Source: Roseateles toxinivorans (GTDB lineage Bacteria; Pseudomonadota; Gammaproteobacteria; Burkholderiales; Burkholderiaceae_C). From it: a stretch of DNA of 50,782 nt. Shown one piece after another: positions 1-8,611 of this stretch; position 1 is the stretch's first letter, and every line of letters starts with the position of its first letter. The notes beneath the pieces are model-generated. The model saw only the letters and a program-made list of their open reading frames with translations, was not told the DNA's origin and made no database searches. The translations under genes were made by a program, and so were the position numbers. The stretch spans positions 1-50,782 of the forward strand of contig CAMDHE010000017.1 in assembly GCA_945898095.1 (NCBI GenBank), in the 5' to 3' direction.

Positions 1-1253
1 TTGACGACGATGTCGATGCCCTGCACGCGGAGCGCCGCGCTGCGCCCGAGCTCCGCTTTCGGCTCGCCCTGGGCGAACAGCGCCTGGCGCGCGTCGTCGC
101 GCAGGCACAGCACCTCCGCCTGCACGTCGAGCGGGCGCCCCGACATTGCGCTCACTTTGCCGCCCAGGCGCAGGCTTATCTGCGCGCCGACACCGGCGCG
201 GTGCGCGAAGTCGACCGCGATTGGGTCCCAAAGCATGCCTAAGGCGGCGTCTTGCACGCCGCGTTCGAGCAGCGCTTCAAGCACGAAAGTCGAGTCTCCC
301 GCAGCGCCGCCACCGGGGTTGTCGCCGCTGTCGGCGAACACGACCGGCCCCATGCCGACATCGTCGGCGCGCAGGGCATCGTCGAGTGCCGCTTGCAGCC
401 CAAGCGGCGTCGTCGTCGCCAGTGCCGCATCGATGAACTGTTGCGCCAGCGCCGCGCCCAGCGCGTTGAGCTCTGTTGCTGCCCCATCGCTGGTCAGCAC
501 CAGCATGGCGCCGGTGTGCGGGGTGTCGCCCATCGGGAAGCCGTGGAAAGCCGAAATCGACAGGACGCCCGGGGTGTGCTGCGCGTCGCGCAGCCGATCG
601 ACGAAGGCCTTCATCGGCCCGTCGACCGTGCGGTAGATGCCCACCAGAGGGATGCGCCAGGCCCGCGTGTGCGGCTGCGCGCGGCCGGCCAGCGCCGCCT
701 GCATCAAGCCGAAGACATGTTGGGCCCGCTCTTCGTAGTCGGTGTGCGGGTACTCCAGACAGCCGACGCAGAACGTGGCGTGGCGCAGCATCGCCGACGT
801 GATGTTGGCGTGCAGGTCGAGCAGAATCGCCACCGGCACTGTCGGCCCGACACGCTCGCGCACGGCGGCCAGCAAGTCCCCTTCCACGTCGTCGCAGCCC
901 TGGGCAATCTGCGCGCCATGCATGAAGAGGAACACCATGTCCAGCGGCAACGCGCGCTCGAGGTCGACAAGTAATTCGTTCTTGAGCACCGCGTAGCTTG
1001 GCGCTGACAGCGCAGCGCTCGGGCCGGTGTGCGAGTACGGGCCGGCCTGCAACTGCCAGCCGGCTTCCAGGCACATGCGCCCGAAGTGGCCGTAGCCTAG
1101 CGTGTCGATGTGGGACGCCTCTACGTAGCGTCCGTCGACCGGCCGCACGCTGGCGGCGGCGAAGCTCGCGGCGTCTGTGGGAATCGGCGAGAACGTGTTC
1201 GTCTCATGCACAAGCCCGCCGACGAAGGCGCGCAGGGTCGGGGGGGGAGTCAT
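1..1253 (-). CDS. M81 family metallopeptidase (MlrC-like), 3' end cut by window edge
   Basis: Reading the minus strand from ATG at 1253 gives an open frame to base 1, about 417 residues of an expected 500 or so. The N-terminus carries LVHETNTFSP and, further on, FLFMHGAQIAQGCDDVEGD and LLDLHAN, the conserved blocks of the M81/DUF1485 fold whose His and Asp residues bind zinc; MlrC, which opens linearised microcystin, is the named member. The product aligns along its whole length with the intact gene at 20087-21604, so the two are paralogues. The substrate is unknown; family members cut amide bonds of small peptides. There is no signal peptide, so it should be cytoplasmic. It is divergent from the enolase-family gene across only 42 bp that contain a two-box operator. 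Confidence 0.88.
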   Translation of the reverse strand, partial: MTPPPTLRAFVGGLVHETNTFSPIPTDAASFAAASVRPVDGRYVEASHIDTLGYGHFGRMCLEAGWQLQAGPYSHTGPSAALSAPSYAVLKNELLVDLERALPLDMVFLFMHGAQIAQGCDDVEGDLLAAVRERVGPTVPVAILLDLHANITSAMLRHATFCVGCLEYPHTDYEERAQHVFGLMQAALAGRAQPHTRAWRIPLVGIYRTVDGPMKAFVDRLRDAQHTPGVLSISAFHGFPMGDTPHTGAMLVLTSDGAATELNALGAALAQQFIDAALATTTPLGLQAALDDALRADDVGMGPVVFADSGDNPGGGAAGDSTFVLEALLERGVQDAALGMLWDPIAVDFAHRAGVGAQISLRLGGKVSAMSGRPLDVQAEVLCLRDDARQALFAQGEPKAELGRSAALRVQGIDIVV

Positions 1254-1271
1254 GAAATAATCCTCTCTTGC

Positions 1272-1288
1272 GTCGACATTAAGTATAC
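1272..1288 (-). promoter_or_regulatory. Two-box GTnnAC element, copy 1
   Basis: On the minus strand the sequence reads GTATACTTAATGTCGAC. Both boxes (GTATAC and GTCGAC) match GTnnAC and their G residues are 11 bp apart, about one helical turn. TATACT inside it is also a good sigma-70 -10 hexamer, so a bound protein would block RNA polymerase. It lies 19 bases before the M81 start and 8 bases before the divergent enolase-family start, so it could control both. Confidence 0.6.
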
Positions 1289-1295
1289 TTTAATC

Positions 1296-2396
1296 ATGAA
1301 AATCGAAGCCATCGAGACCCGCGTCGTGCGCAAGGCGTTCGCCAAGGCACAGTGGAACCCACGCACACGTTGGAACGAGAAGGTTGTGGTGCTTGTGCTG
1401 CTGCGCGTGCAGGGCGGGCTGCTCGGTCTGGGCGAAGCGTATTGCGATGGGGGCGCACCTGAGTCGGTGCAGGCCATCATCGAGCGCGACTTTGCGCCCT
1501 TGGTGGTGGGGCGCAGCCTGTTCGATCTCGGCGCCCTGTCATCGTCACTGCGCGAGACCATGATCGTCAGCAGCAAGGGCGGCGCGGCCTGGGCTGCCAT
1601 GAGCGCTATCGACATTGCCCTCTGGGACGCTCTAGGCCAGGCGCTCGGCCAACCCGTCTGCACACTGCTCGGCGCGCAGCGCCGCCAAGTGCCCGCCTAC
1701 GCCAGCGCGGGCCTCTATGGCCAGGGCAAGACGATCGACGACCTGGTTGCAGAAATGAAGGGCTATGTCGATTTAGGCTTTCGTGGCGTCAAGCTGAAGA
1801 TCGGCGGCGTGCCAATCGCCGAAGATCTGGCGCGCGTGGCTGCCGTGCGCGAGGCCATCGGTCCCGGCGTGCGCCTGTTGGTAGACGCGCTGTACGCCTA
1901 CAGCGTGCCCGAAGCGCTGCGCGTGGCGCATGCGCTGGAGCGCTACGACATCGGTTTTCTCGAGGCGCCGGTGGCGCCAGACAACATCCCGGGCCTGGCC
2001 CGCGTAGCCGCGGCCAGCCCGGTGCCATTGGCGGGCAACGAGTTCGCCTACGGACTCGAAACCTTCACGCGGATCATCGAGTCGAACGCTGTGGCGGTGG
2101 CGCACTTGGACGCGATCCTTTGCGGCGGTATCAGCGAGGGGCTGCGGATCTCGGCGCTGGCCGCGTCGCGTCACGTGCCCGTATCGTTCCACGCCGCCTC
2201 GTCGGTGGTGTGCTTCGCCGCCAACTTGCAGCTCGCGGCAGCGGCACCCAACGTCGATTCGATCGAGTTCCACATGCTGCATCGCATGCTGTTTGACGAC
2301 TTGGCACAAGGTCGTTTCAAGCTCGTAGACGGTTGTGTCGAAGTGCCCGAGCAGCCGGGGCTCGGCCTGGACAACCACGCCTTAACCGCCACCTGA
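1296..2396 (+). CDS. Mandelate racemase/muconate lactonizing enzyme family protein
   Basis: A 366-residue enolase-superfamily enzyme; such proteins abstract a proton next to a carboxylate and then racemise, dehydrate or cycloisomerise. Visible landmarks are the KLKIG motif (KxK base), the metal ligands Asp in LLVDALYAY, Glu in FLEAPVAP and Glu in AGNEFAYG, and an Asp (HLDAILCGG) with a His (SFHAASS) as in the mandelate racemase subgroup. I chose ATG 1296 (MKIEAIETRVV), the normal family N-terminus, rather than the longer in-frame start inside the divergent gene. It is followed 18 bp later by a Bug solute-binding protein, so the pair probably imports and converts a carboxylate or sugar acid. 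The exact substrate cannot be read from the sequence. Confidence 0.85.
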   Translation: MKIEAIETRVVRKAFAKAQWNPRTRWNEKVVVLVLLRVQGGLLGLGEAYCDGGAPESVQAIIERDFAPLVVGRSLFDLGALSSSLRETMIVSSKGGAAWAAMSAIDIALWDALGQALGQPVCTLLGAQRRQVPAYASAGLYGQGKTIDDLVAEMKGYVDLGFRGVKLKIGGVPIAEDLARVAAVREAIGPGVRLLVDALYAYSVPEALRVAHALERYDIGFLEAPVAPDNIPGLARVAAASPVPLAGNEFAYGLETFTRIIESNAVAVAHLDAILCGGISEGLRISALAASRHVPVSFHAASSVVCFAANLQLAAAAPNVDSIEFHMLHRMLFDDLAQGRFKLVDGCVEVPEQPGLGLDNHALTAT

Positions 2397-2414
2397 ACCC
2401 AAGGAGTCTTGCCC

Positions 2415-3383
2415 ATGTACCCGATCCTGCGCGCCGTCCTGGCGCTGTCGTTGGCCTCGCTCCTGTCATTGCCGGCCGCGGCGCAAACCTACCCATCGCG
2501 CACTGTCACCATCATCAATCCGTATGCGCCTGGCGGCGGAGTCGACCCCGTGGCGCGTTTGGTCGCGGCCAAGCTCAGCGAGCGACTGGGGCAGCAGTTC
2601 ATTGTCGAAAACAAGGTGGGTGTCGCTGGCATGCTTGGCGCCGACTTCGTGGCCAAATCCAAGCCCGACGGCTACACACTCATGATGTCGGCTTCCAACG
2701 ACGTCGCCATCAACCAGCATCTCTACAAGAACATCCGCTACAACGCCGAGCGCGACTTCGCGCCCATCACGCAGATCGTGCAGTTGCCGATGGTGCTGGT
2801 GGTGAACCCGAAAGTGACCGCGAACTCGTTGCGAGAGTTCGTCGCACTGGCCAAGGCCAAGCCCGGCGCGCTGACCTATGCCTCGCCAGGCAACGGCACC
2901 TTGCAACATCTGATTGCAGCGCAGTTGCAGAGCCTGGCCGGGATCCAGATGCTGCACATCCCCTACAAAGAACGTCTGGTCATCGATCTGATCGGTGGCC
3001 AGGTGGATGCCGCCTTTCTCGGCGCACCCGTGGTCGCGCAGTTCGTCAAGGACGGAAAACTGCGCGCGCTGGCGGTGACAAGCGCGCAGCGTATGTCCAG
3101 CGCGCCTGACCTGCCCACTGCAGCCGAGCAGGGGCTGGCTGGCCTGCAGGTCACGCAATGGTTTGGCGCCTACGCACCCGCGGGCACGCCGGACGCCATC
3201 GTGCGGCAACTGCAGCGCGAGATCGCTGCCGTGCTTGCCCAACCCGAGGTGCGGGACAACCTCGCGGCGCAAGGCGCGCAGCCGGTGGGCAGCACGCCGG
3301 AGGTCTTCGCGCGCTTCCTCAAGAGCGAGATAGAGCGCTTTGGCGTGCTGGTCAAGCAGTCCGGCGCCACGGTCGAACAGTAG
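2415..3383 (+). CDS. Bug family tripartite tricarboxylate transporter substrate-binding protein
   Basis: A 322-residue periplasmic binding protein of the TctC/Bug family. An N-terminal signal peptide (about residues 1-24, ending LPAAAQTYPSR) is followed by the family block NPYAPGGGVDPVARL, DGYTLMM and HIPYKE, which form the carboxylate-binding cleft. An AAGGAG ribosome site at 2401-2406 stands 8 bases before ATG 2415. No TctA/TctB membrane subunits are present in the window; orphan Bug proteins are common in Burkholderiales and use a distant membrane pair or act as sensors. The stop codon overlaps a GTG that opens a decayed TcuA-like gene, suggesting the ancestral operon handled a tricarboxylate-like compound. 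Confidence 0.9.
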   Translation: MYPILRAVLALSLASLLSLPAAAQTYPSRTVTIINPYAPGGGVDPVARLVAAKLSERLGQQFIVENKVGVAGMLGADFVAKSKPDGYTLMMSASNDVAINQHLYKNIRYNAERDFAPITQIVQLPMVLVVNPKVTANSLREFVALAKAKPGALTYASPGNGTLQHLIAAQLQSLAGIQMLHIPYKERLVIDLIGGQVDAAFLGAPVVAQFVKDGKLRALAVTSAQRMSSAPDLPTAAEQGLAGLQVTQWFGAYAPAGTPDAIVRQLQREIAAVLAQPEVRDNLAAQGAQPVGSTPEVFARFLKSEIERFGVLVKQSGATVEQ

Positions 3384-3620
3384 TGCTCGATGACCTGGTC
3401 ATCGGCGGCGGCAATGCCGCGCTGATGGCTCGCGATGCAGCGCATCGGTTTTACTGCTGGCGGCCGCGCCGGTCGAGTGGCGCGGCGGCGATGCCAAGCA
3501 CGCGCGCAAGCTGCGTTGTATGCACGACGCGCCACCAGACGTATTGACCGACGCCTACCCGGCAGAAGAGTTCTGGCAGGACTTGCTCACGGTGACGGGC
3601 GGGCAGACCGACGCGGCCTG
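3383..3620 (+). pseudogene. Remnant of FAD-dependent tricarballylate dehydrogenase (TcuA-like)
   Basis: GTG at 3383 overlaps the upstream TAG and opens VLDDLVIGGGNAALMARD, an FAD-binding N-terminus. The frame is then lost. After a deletion and frame change the sequence resumes with APVEWRGGDAKHARKLRC, then MHDAPPDVLTDAYPAEEFW and VTGGQTD, blocks I recognise from TcuA-type dehydrogenases. The remaining roughly 300 residues are missing. The overlap with the Bug stop shows it was translationally coupled to that gene. It cannot make a functional enzyme. Confidence 0.75.
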
Positions 3621-3689
3621 TGGCTACAGGCCGGCGCTGGCAACGATCAACGGGGCAGTGCCTTGGTTTTTGTTTACCGCGGGCACTCC

Positions 3690-3706
3690 GTATACTATTT
3701 GTATGC
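3690..3706 (+). promoter_or_regulatory. Two-box GTnnAC element, copy 2
   Basis: The site reads GTATACTATTTGTATGC. Box 1 is perfect and box 2 (GTATGC) has one change; their spacing is 11 bp. TATACT at 3691-3696 is a likely -10 hexamer, 58 bases before the ALDH remnant start at 3754, so this is probably the promoter of the ALDH remnant, NTF2-like, MFS, glucosidase, Gfo/Idh operon. Confidence 0.55.
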
Positions 3707-3712
3707 GTAAAG

Positions 3713-3727
3713 CCGACACTGTGTCGG
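3713..3727. repeat. Perfect 7-1-7 inverted repeat in the operon leader
   Basis: CCGACAC and GTGTCGG flank a single T. It lies just after the two-box element and 26 bases before the start codon at 3754. It could be a second operator or a small leader hairpin; there is no T-run, so it is not a normal terminator. Confidence 0.4.
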
Positions 3728-3753
3728 TCTTGGCCTCTTCAAGGGAGTGAGAC

Positions 3754-3927
3754 ATGGCCATCAAGTCCTACTGGCAAAACTGGTTTGCCGGTGGCATCGA
3801 AACGCCGTTTGGTGGTGTTCGCCAGTCGGGCTATGGGCGAGACAAGGGCCAGGAGGCGGTGCTGAGCTACATCCGCACCAAGAACGTCGGCGTGCGGATC
3901 GTCAACGTCGATCCGTCCAAGTCCTGA
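3754..3927 (+). pseudogene. Internally deleted aldehyde dehydrogenase remnant
   Basis: A 57-codon frame with AGGGAG ribosome site and ATG start encodes MAIKSYWQN joined directly to the extreme C-terminus of an aldehyde dehydrogenase: WFAGGIETPFGGVRQSGYG and YIRTKNVGVRI. Normal ALDHs have about 480-500 residues, so over 400 are gone, including the catalytic Cys and Glu. The frame across the junction is intact. The gene leads an operon of intact genes, so the small frame may still serve to pass ribosomes and transcripts on. That it came from one ALDH with a deleted middle is inference; the N-terminal nine residues are too few to prove it. Confidence 0.7.
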
Positions 3928-3936
3928 GCCTGCGCC

Positions 3937-4437
3937 ATGGCTTTTTCTCTGCAACAACTGCAAGACCGAGCCGACATCGAGATGGTGCTGATCCAGTACT
4001 GCCGCTTTATCGACCGCGTGGACCTTGACGCGCTGGCGGCCTTGTTCACCACCGATTGTTTTGTCGAGTACGGCCCTGATGCCAACTTCTCCAGCCAGGG
4101 CCGCGCCAAGCTGCGGCGCGATCTGGAGCGTATGTGGCGCTACCGCCGCACAGCGCATCAGATGTCCAACATCGAAGTCAGCTTCAAGGGCGCCGACGAG
4201 GCCCACGTGTTGAGTTCGGTGATCGCCTGGCACGAGCGCCCTGAAGATCAGAACCGCGAAGTGGTGGTGCTGTACGGCCGTTACGACGACACCTTGGTGC
4301 GCACGCCGCAGGGTTGGAACATCCGCCGCCGCAAGCTGATGAATGCGGGCGGCGACCGTGTGTTCGAATCGACCATCTTTCCCTGCGAACGCATGCCGGC
4401 GCCCGCAGGTTGGGCCTGGCCGCCGCAAACGGCCTGA
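3937..4437 (+). CDS. SnoaL/NTF2-like family protein
   Basis: A 166-residue protein with the pattern of the SnoaL-like NTF2 fold: LQDRADIEMVLIQYCRFID, then DLDALAALFTTDCFVEYG, then a beta-rich C-terminal half ending in GWNIRRRKLMNAGGD. Members include small dehydratases, isomerases and the beta subunits of ring-hydroxylating dioxygenases; the cone-shaped pocket binds small hydrophobic substrates. Start ATG 3937 follows the ALDH remnant stop by 9 bases. No partner large dioxygenase subunit is nearby, so a stand-alone dehydratase or isomerase is more likely. No precise reaction can be assigned. Confidence 0.72.
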   Translation: MAFSLQQLQDRADIEMVLIQYCRFIDRVDLDALAALFTTDCFVEYGPDANFSSQGRAKLRRDLERMWRYRRTAHQMSNIEVSFKGADEAHVLSSVIAWHERPEDQNREVVVLYGRYDDTLVRTPQGWNIRRRKLMNAGGDRVFESTIFPCERMPAPAGWAWPPQTA

Positions 4438-4490
4438 CGTTCCACGCAACCCTGCGCCAGGGCCAATTCACTCCATCACGAAGGCAGACT

Positions 4491-5729
4491 TTGAGCAATT
4501 CAACTCTCGCGGCTTCACCCGACAAGGTTGCACTGCAGGTCAAGCCCATCGATAGCGTGGGCTATGTTCTGTCTGTGCAAACACTGCTGTTGTTCGCGGC
4601 CATTCCTGGGCTGATCGGCCCGGTGTGGTGGGGCGCCGTGGTCAAAGAACGTGGCTACGACATTGTCGCGCTGGGCACCATGCAGACGGTGAACGCAGTG
4701 GCGGGCTTTGTGGTGGGCACCTTGCTGGCCGTGAGCTTGCAGCGCTTGGATCGTCGGGTGGTCATGGTGGTGGCGGCGCTGTTGATGTTGGCGGCCGAGG
4801 TGGCCACCACCTGCACCACCTCGCTGCCCTCGTTTTACGCCGTGCGCGCCGTGCAGGCAACCTCGATGGGGGTGATCACGATTCTGGGCGTTGTCTACCT
4901 GGGCTACACCGCGTCACCCACCAAGGCCTACGCCTGGTACGGAACGCTGCAAACCCTGATGCAGTCTCTGGCGCTGTTGGGGCTGCCGGTGCTGGCCAAG
5001 TCTTTCGGCTTCAACGGCGTGCAATGGGCCCTTGCGGCCACCGCCGGGTTGATTGCGCTGCTGTGCCTGCGCATGCCACGCAAGGCGCCATTGATGGCTG
5101 CAGCAAATACCGGCACGGCAGCATCGGGGGCTGACGCTGAAACGCGCAAAACACCCCCCATTCCCTGGTTGCCCGCCATACCAGCCATCTTCGCCATCTT
5201 TGCCTTCAACTTCTACACCACCGACTTCTTCGTCTACTCCGAGCGCTTTGGCAATGCCCGCAACATCGACGCCGAGACCATTGGCCTGGTCCTGGGCTTG
5301 ACCACAGCCGTGGGCCTGCCGGCATCGCTGTTTGTGTCTTGGTTGGGCGAACGCATCGGCCTGTTTTGGCCGGTGCTCATCGGCGCGGTTTTTGGCGTAC
5401 TGTCGGCCGCGCTGCTGCTGTTGCCGCAGCTCGGCCTGCAGGGCTACTGGGTCGCCATGGGCGTGTTCAGTCTGGTGTGGAGCTTTGTCTACCCCTTCAT
5501 GCTGTCACTCTTCATGAAGATCGACCCACTGGGCCGTTTGACCGTGGCTACACAACCCATCCGCATGGCGCTCAATGTGGGCATGGCGGCCCTCACAACC
5601 GGTGCGACCGTCTGGTGGGGGCTGCCCGCAGTGGCCTGGCTGGCAGGTGCGGGCATCATGCTGTGTCCGCTGGCCGTATGGCTGGCGTTGCGGCTGAACG
5701 CGCGCCATCTGAGAGCGCAGGCTGCCTGA
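4491..5729 (+). CDS. MFS transporter
   Basis: A 412-residue, twelve-helix major facilitator protein. Two six-helix halves are separated by a polar loop at about residues 205-225 (near GTAASGADAETRK). A charged signature, LQRLDRRVVM, follows helix 2 as in other MFS proteins. The best start is TTG 4491 with AAGG at 4481-4484; no ATG gives a sensible N-terminus. It is followed by an alpha-glucosidase and a Gfo/Idh enzyme, so sugar or glycoside uptake is the likely role, but MFS substrates cannot be read from sequence. Confidence 0.85.
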   Translation: MSNSTLAASPDKVALQVKPIDSVGYVLSVQTLLLFAAIPGLIGPVWWGAVVKERGYDIVALGTMQTVNAVAGFVVGTLLAVSLQRLDRRVVMVVAALLMLAAEVATTCTTSLPSFYAVRAVQATSMGVITILGVVYLGYTASPTKAYAWYGTLQTLMQSLALLGLPVLAKSFGFNGVQWALAATAGLIALLCLRMPRKAPLMAAANTGTAASGADAETRKTPPIPWLPAIPAIFAIFAFNFYTTDFFVYSERFGNARNIDAETIGLVLGLTTAVGLPASLFVSWLGERIGLFWPVLIGAVFGVLSAALLLLPQLGLQGYWVAMGVFSLVWSFVYPFMLSLFMKIDPLGRLTVATQPIRMALNVGMAALTTGATVWWGLPAVAWLAGAGIMLCPLAVWLALRLNARHLRAQAA

Positions 5730-5764
5730 CCCGTGGGACTGATGACTTTGAAGGACTCTCCGCC

Positions 5765-7396
5765 GTGAACACCACTATGCCCGCAACGCCCTGGTGGCAA
5801 GGCGCCACGATCTACCAGATCTACCCGCTCTCTTTCGCCGACAGCAATGGCGACGGCATCGGCGACCTGCGCGGGGTCATCAACCACCTGGACCATGTTG
5901 CCCGCCTGGGTGTGGACGCCATCTGGCTCTGCCCCTTCCACGAAACACCGCTGCTGGACTGCGGCTACGACACCACCAACGCCAAGGCGGTAGACCCGCG
6001 CTTCGGCCAGCTGTCAGACTTCCATGATCTGGTGCGCGAAGCCCATGCCCGCGGCCTGAAGGTCATCGTCGACCAGGTCTATACCTACACCCACGAGCAC
6101 CACCCGTGGTTCACGGCCAGCCGCGCTAGCCGCCAAGGTGACAAACAGGACTGGTATGTGTGGGCGGATGCCAAGGCCGACGGCTCGGCGCCGAACAACT
6201 GGCTGTCGATTTTTGGCGGCCCGGCCTGGGAATGGGACTGCACGCGCCGCCAGTACTACATGACCACGTTCTTGCCCGGCATGCCGCACCTGGACGGCAA
6301 CCACCCCGAGGTGCGGCGCGAACTGCTGGACGTGGCGCGCTTCTGGTTCGACCAAGGCGCCGACGGCCTGCGGCTGGACGTCATCAACCTGCTGGCGCTA
6401 GACCCGCAGCTGCGCAGCAACCCCGCCGTAGCGGGCAGCGATCCGAAAGACATGCCGTTGGTGCCGATCTATGCCCAGCAGATGCTTTACGACGGCGCGC
6501 AGCCGCAGAACCTGGAGTTCATCGCCTCCTTGCGCGCACTGGCCGACACCTACCGCAAGGACACGGGTGGCAGCTTCCTGCTGGGCGAGGTGTCCAACCC
6601 CGACGTGATTGCCGAAGGCCGCCACTACAGCCAGGGCAGCGAGCGCCTGCACAGCTGCTACCACGTGCTGGCAGGTTATGGCGCCGCCTTTTCTGCAGCC
6701 GCATTGCGCGCCGACCTGGAAAGCTGGAACGACGACACCGGCTGGCCGACCTGGAGCTTCGGCAACCACGACACGATGCGTCCAATGACCCGCCTGGCCG
6801 GCCCCAACCCACCGCGCGAACTGGGCGCACTGCTGGTGGCGATCTTGGCCTGTCTGCGCGGCACCGTGCTGCTGTACCAGGGCGATGAGTTGGGGCTGCC
6901 CTGTGGCCAGGTACCTTACGACAAGCTGCGCGACCCGGCCACCAAACGTTTCTTCGGCCACTACATGCAGCGCGACGGCGCGCGCACGCCCATGCCGTGG
7001 TGGGGCAGTGAAGCGCAGGCGGGTTTTTCCAGCGCTGCAACGACCTGGCTGCCCTTGGGCGTGGGCCACGCTGCGTTGGCCGTGGATGTGCAGGAAGGGG
7101 AAGCCGGTTCGACCCTGCGGCAAAGCCGCGAACTGCTGGCCCTGCGACGGGCACAGCCGGCCCTGCGCGCAGGCACGCTGCACTTCATCGACAGCCCCGA
7201 GCCCGTGTTGGCCTTCGAACGCCGCCTGGGCAGCACGCGGCTGGCTTGCGCCTTCAACCTCAGCCCCGCACCCGCAGCACTGCCTTCCGCCTGGCCCGCG
7301 GCCTCAGCATCGCTGCTGGGCATGCCGCACCCCAATGGCCTCCTGCCTGCGTGGAGCTACGCAGTGCTGCGGCTTCCTGATGTACGTAGTGGCTAA
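5765..7396 (+). CDS. GH13 family alpha-glucosidase
   Basis: A 543-residue cytoplasmic glycoside hydrolase. The opening WWQGATIYQIYPLSFADSN and DGIGDLRGV are typical of oligosaccharide-cleaving GH13 enzymes. The catalytic nucleophile Asp is in GLRLDVINLL, the acid/base Glu in FLLGEVSNPD and the transition-state Asp in FGNHDTMR. GTG 5765 is the start, with AAGGA at 5751-5755. Odd feature: region I, normally DxVxNHTS or DxVxSHTS, reads DQVYTYTHEHHPWF, so the conserved His that contacts the substrate at subsite -1 appears to be Tyr. It lies between an MFS transporter and a Gfo/Idh enzyme and probably splits an imported alpha-glucoside. Confidence 0.88.
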   Translation: MNTTMPATPWWQGATIYQIYPLSFADSNGDGIGDLRGVINHLDHVARLGVDAIWLCPFHETPLLDCGYDTTNAKAVDPRFGQLSDFHDLVREAHARGLKVIVDQVYTYTHEHHPWFTASRASRQGDKQDWYVWADAKADGSAPNNWLSIFGGPAWEWDCTRRQYYMTTFLPGMPHLDGNHPEVRRELLDVARFWFDQGADGLRLDVINLLALDPQLRSNPAVAGSDPKDMPLVPIYAQQMLYDGAQPQNLEFIASLRALADTYRKDTGGSFLLGEVSNPDVIAEGRHYSQGSERLHSCYHVLAGYGAAFSAAALRADLESWNDDTGWPTWSFGNHDTMRPMTRLAGPNPPRELGALLVAILACLRGTVLLYQGDELGLPCGQVPYDKLRDPATKRFFGHYMQRDGARTPMPWWGSEAQAGFSSAATTWLPLGVGHAALAVDVQEGEAGSTLRQSRELLALRRAQPALRAGTLHFIDSPEPVLAFERRLGSTRLACAFNLSPAPAALPSAWPAASASLLGMPHPNGLLPAWSYAVLRLPDVRSG

Positions 7397-7412
7397 GGCC
7401 GGCCCGGCGGCA

Positions 7413-8387
7413 ATGCGCATGGGCCTGATCGGCGCTTCAGTCATTGCGCCCTGGGCCATCGTCGAACCCGCCAAACACCGCAAGCACGTGCAATTGCAAG
7501 CGGTGGCCGCACGCGACCCCGCGCGCGCGGCACGCTTTGCCGCCGAATACGGCGTGGCCCATGTCGCAGCCAGCTACGCCGACCTGGTGACACGCGACGA
7601 CATCGATGTGGTCTACATCGCCCTGCCCGCGTCCGAAAACCAACGCTGGGTGGTGGCCGCACTGCAAGCCGGCAAGGCGGTGCTGTGCGAAAAACCGCTG
7701 GCCGTAACCACCAGGCAAATCACGGTCATGTTCGATGCGGCCGAGGCCGCGCAGCGCCCGCTGTGGGAAGCCATGCATTACCGCCACCACCCGGCGATGC
7801 AGTTGTTTTTGGACACCGTGCGCGGCGGCGCGATCGGCACATTGCAGCGAGTGGAGGCCCGCTTCGTCGGCCACCTGCCCAACAAGCCGGGCGAAATCCG
7901 CTGGCAAGCCGCACTCGGTGGCGGCGCGACGATGGACCTGGGCTGCTATGCACTCCACGCCTTGCGCAACTTGCTGGGCGACCCACTGCGGGTGGTGTCG
8001 GCCCGGGCGCAGTTCGACGCCGGCATCGATGCCGCGCTCAGCGCCGACCTGGTCAGCGCCGGCGGCATTCCAGCGCACATGGCCTGCTCGTTTCTCGAAG
8101 CCGAGCACCGCTCGCAACTGCTGGCCTTCGGCAGCCACGGCAGCCTGCGCTTCGACAACTTCACCTCGCCCACTTGGCGCGGGCAGCTGCTGCTGGAGCA
8201 GAACGGTAGCCGCCGGTCACTGCCCATCACCCCAAGTTCGACCTATGCCATGCAGCTCGACTTTGTCAGCCGGCACTGGCTGGCGCCGCCCGAGAAGCAG
8301 CATCGCGTCGACAGCCTGGCCAACATGGCGCTGATCGAAGACGTGCTGCGGGCGGCAGGTTTGAGTTCACCGGACACGGCATCATGA
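7413..8387 (+). CDS. Gfo/Idh/MocA family oxidoreductase
   Basis: A 324-residue NAD(P)-dependent dehydrogenase of the glucose-fructose oxidoreductase/inositol dehydrogenase family. The N-terminal Rossmann fold starts MRMGLIGASVIAPWA; the EKPLAVT motif holds the conserved Lys-Pro pair; WEAMHYRHHPAM and GGGATMDLGCYALH belong to the C-terminal substrate domain. I chose ATG 7413 because it puts the glycine motif at the usual distance; ATG 7380, overlapping the glucosidase stop, is the alternative. Its place after a glucosidase suggests it oxidises a sugar or cyclitol released by that enzyme. Confidence 0.85.
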   Translation: MRMGLIGASVIAPWAIVEPAKHRKHVQLQAVAARDPARAARFAAEYGVAHVAASYADLVTRDDIDVVYIALPASENQRWVVAALQAGKAVLCEKPLAVTTRQITVMFDAAEAAQRPLWEAMHYRHHPAMQLFLDTVRGGAIGTLQRVEARFVGHLPNKPGEIRWQAALGGGATMDLGCYALHALRNLLGDPLRVVSARAQFDAGIDAALSADLVSAGGIPAHMACSFLEAEHRSQLLAFGSHGSLRFDNFTSPTWRGQLLLEQNGSRRSLPITPSSTYAMQLDFVSRHWLAPPEKQHRVDSLANMALIEDVLRAAGLSSPDTAS

Positions 8388-8611
8388 CCGAGCCCTCGAA
8401 CGCAGCATGATTGCGGCCGCAGCGGTTCTGACGAGGTCGAAGCAGGCGAATCTGGCCGAGTGGCAGCAGACCCCCGTTGGCGTGCTCGCCGGCCTGGCCA
8501 GGCGCTCAGTTGGCAAGGACGCTACGACCTTCACGCGCCAAGTCCGGCACCGCCGAAGTCGGTAGGCGATCCACTCGGCATGCCCAGCTTACGCACACCC
8601 ATGGAATGTTT

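Noticed and set aside
1-1250. Long plus-strand frames opposite the first gene.
   Set aside because: They are Arg/Ser/Pro-rich with no motif, while the minus strand encodes a clear M81 protein; they come from high-GC complementary frames.
8401-8560. Short frame after the Gfo/Idh gene starting MIAAAAVLTRSKQ.
   Set aside because: No ribosome site, no recognised family and an abrupt basic end; probably decayed spacer.
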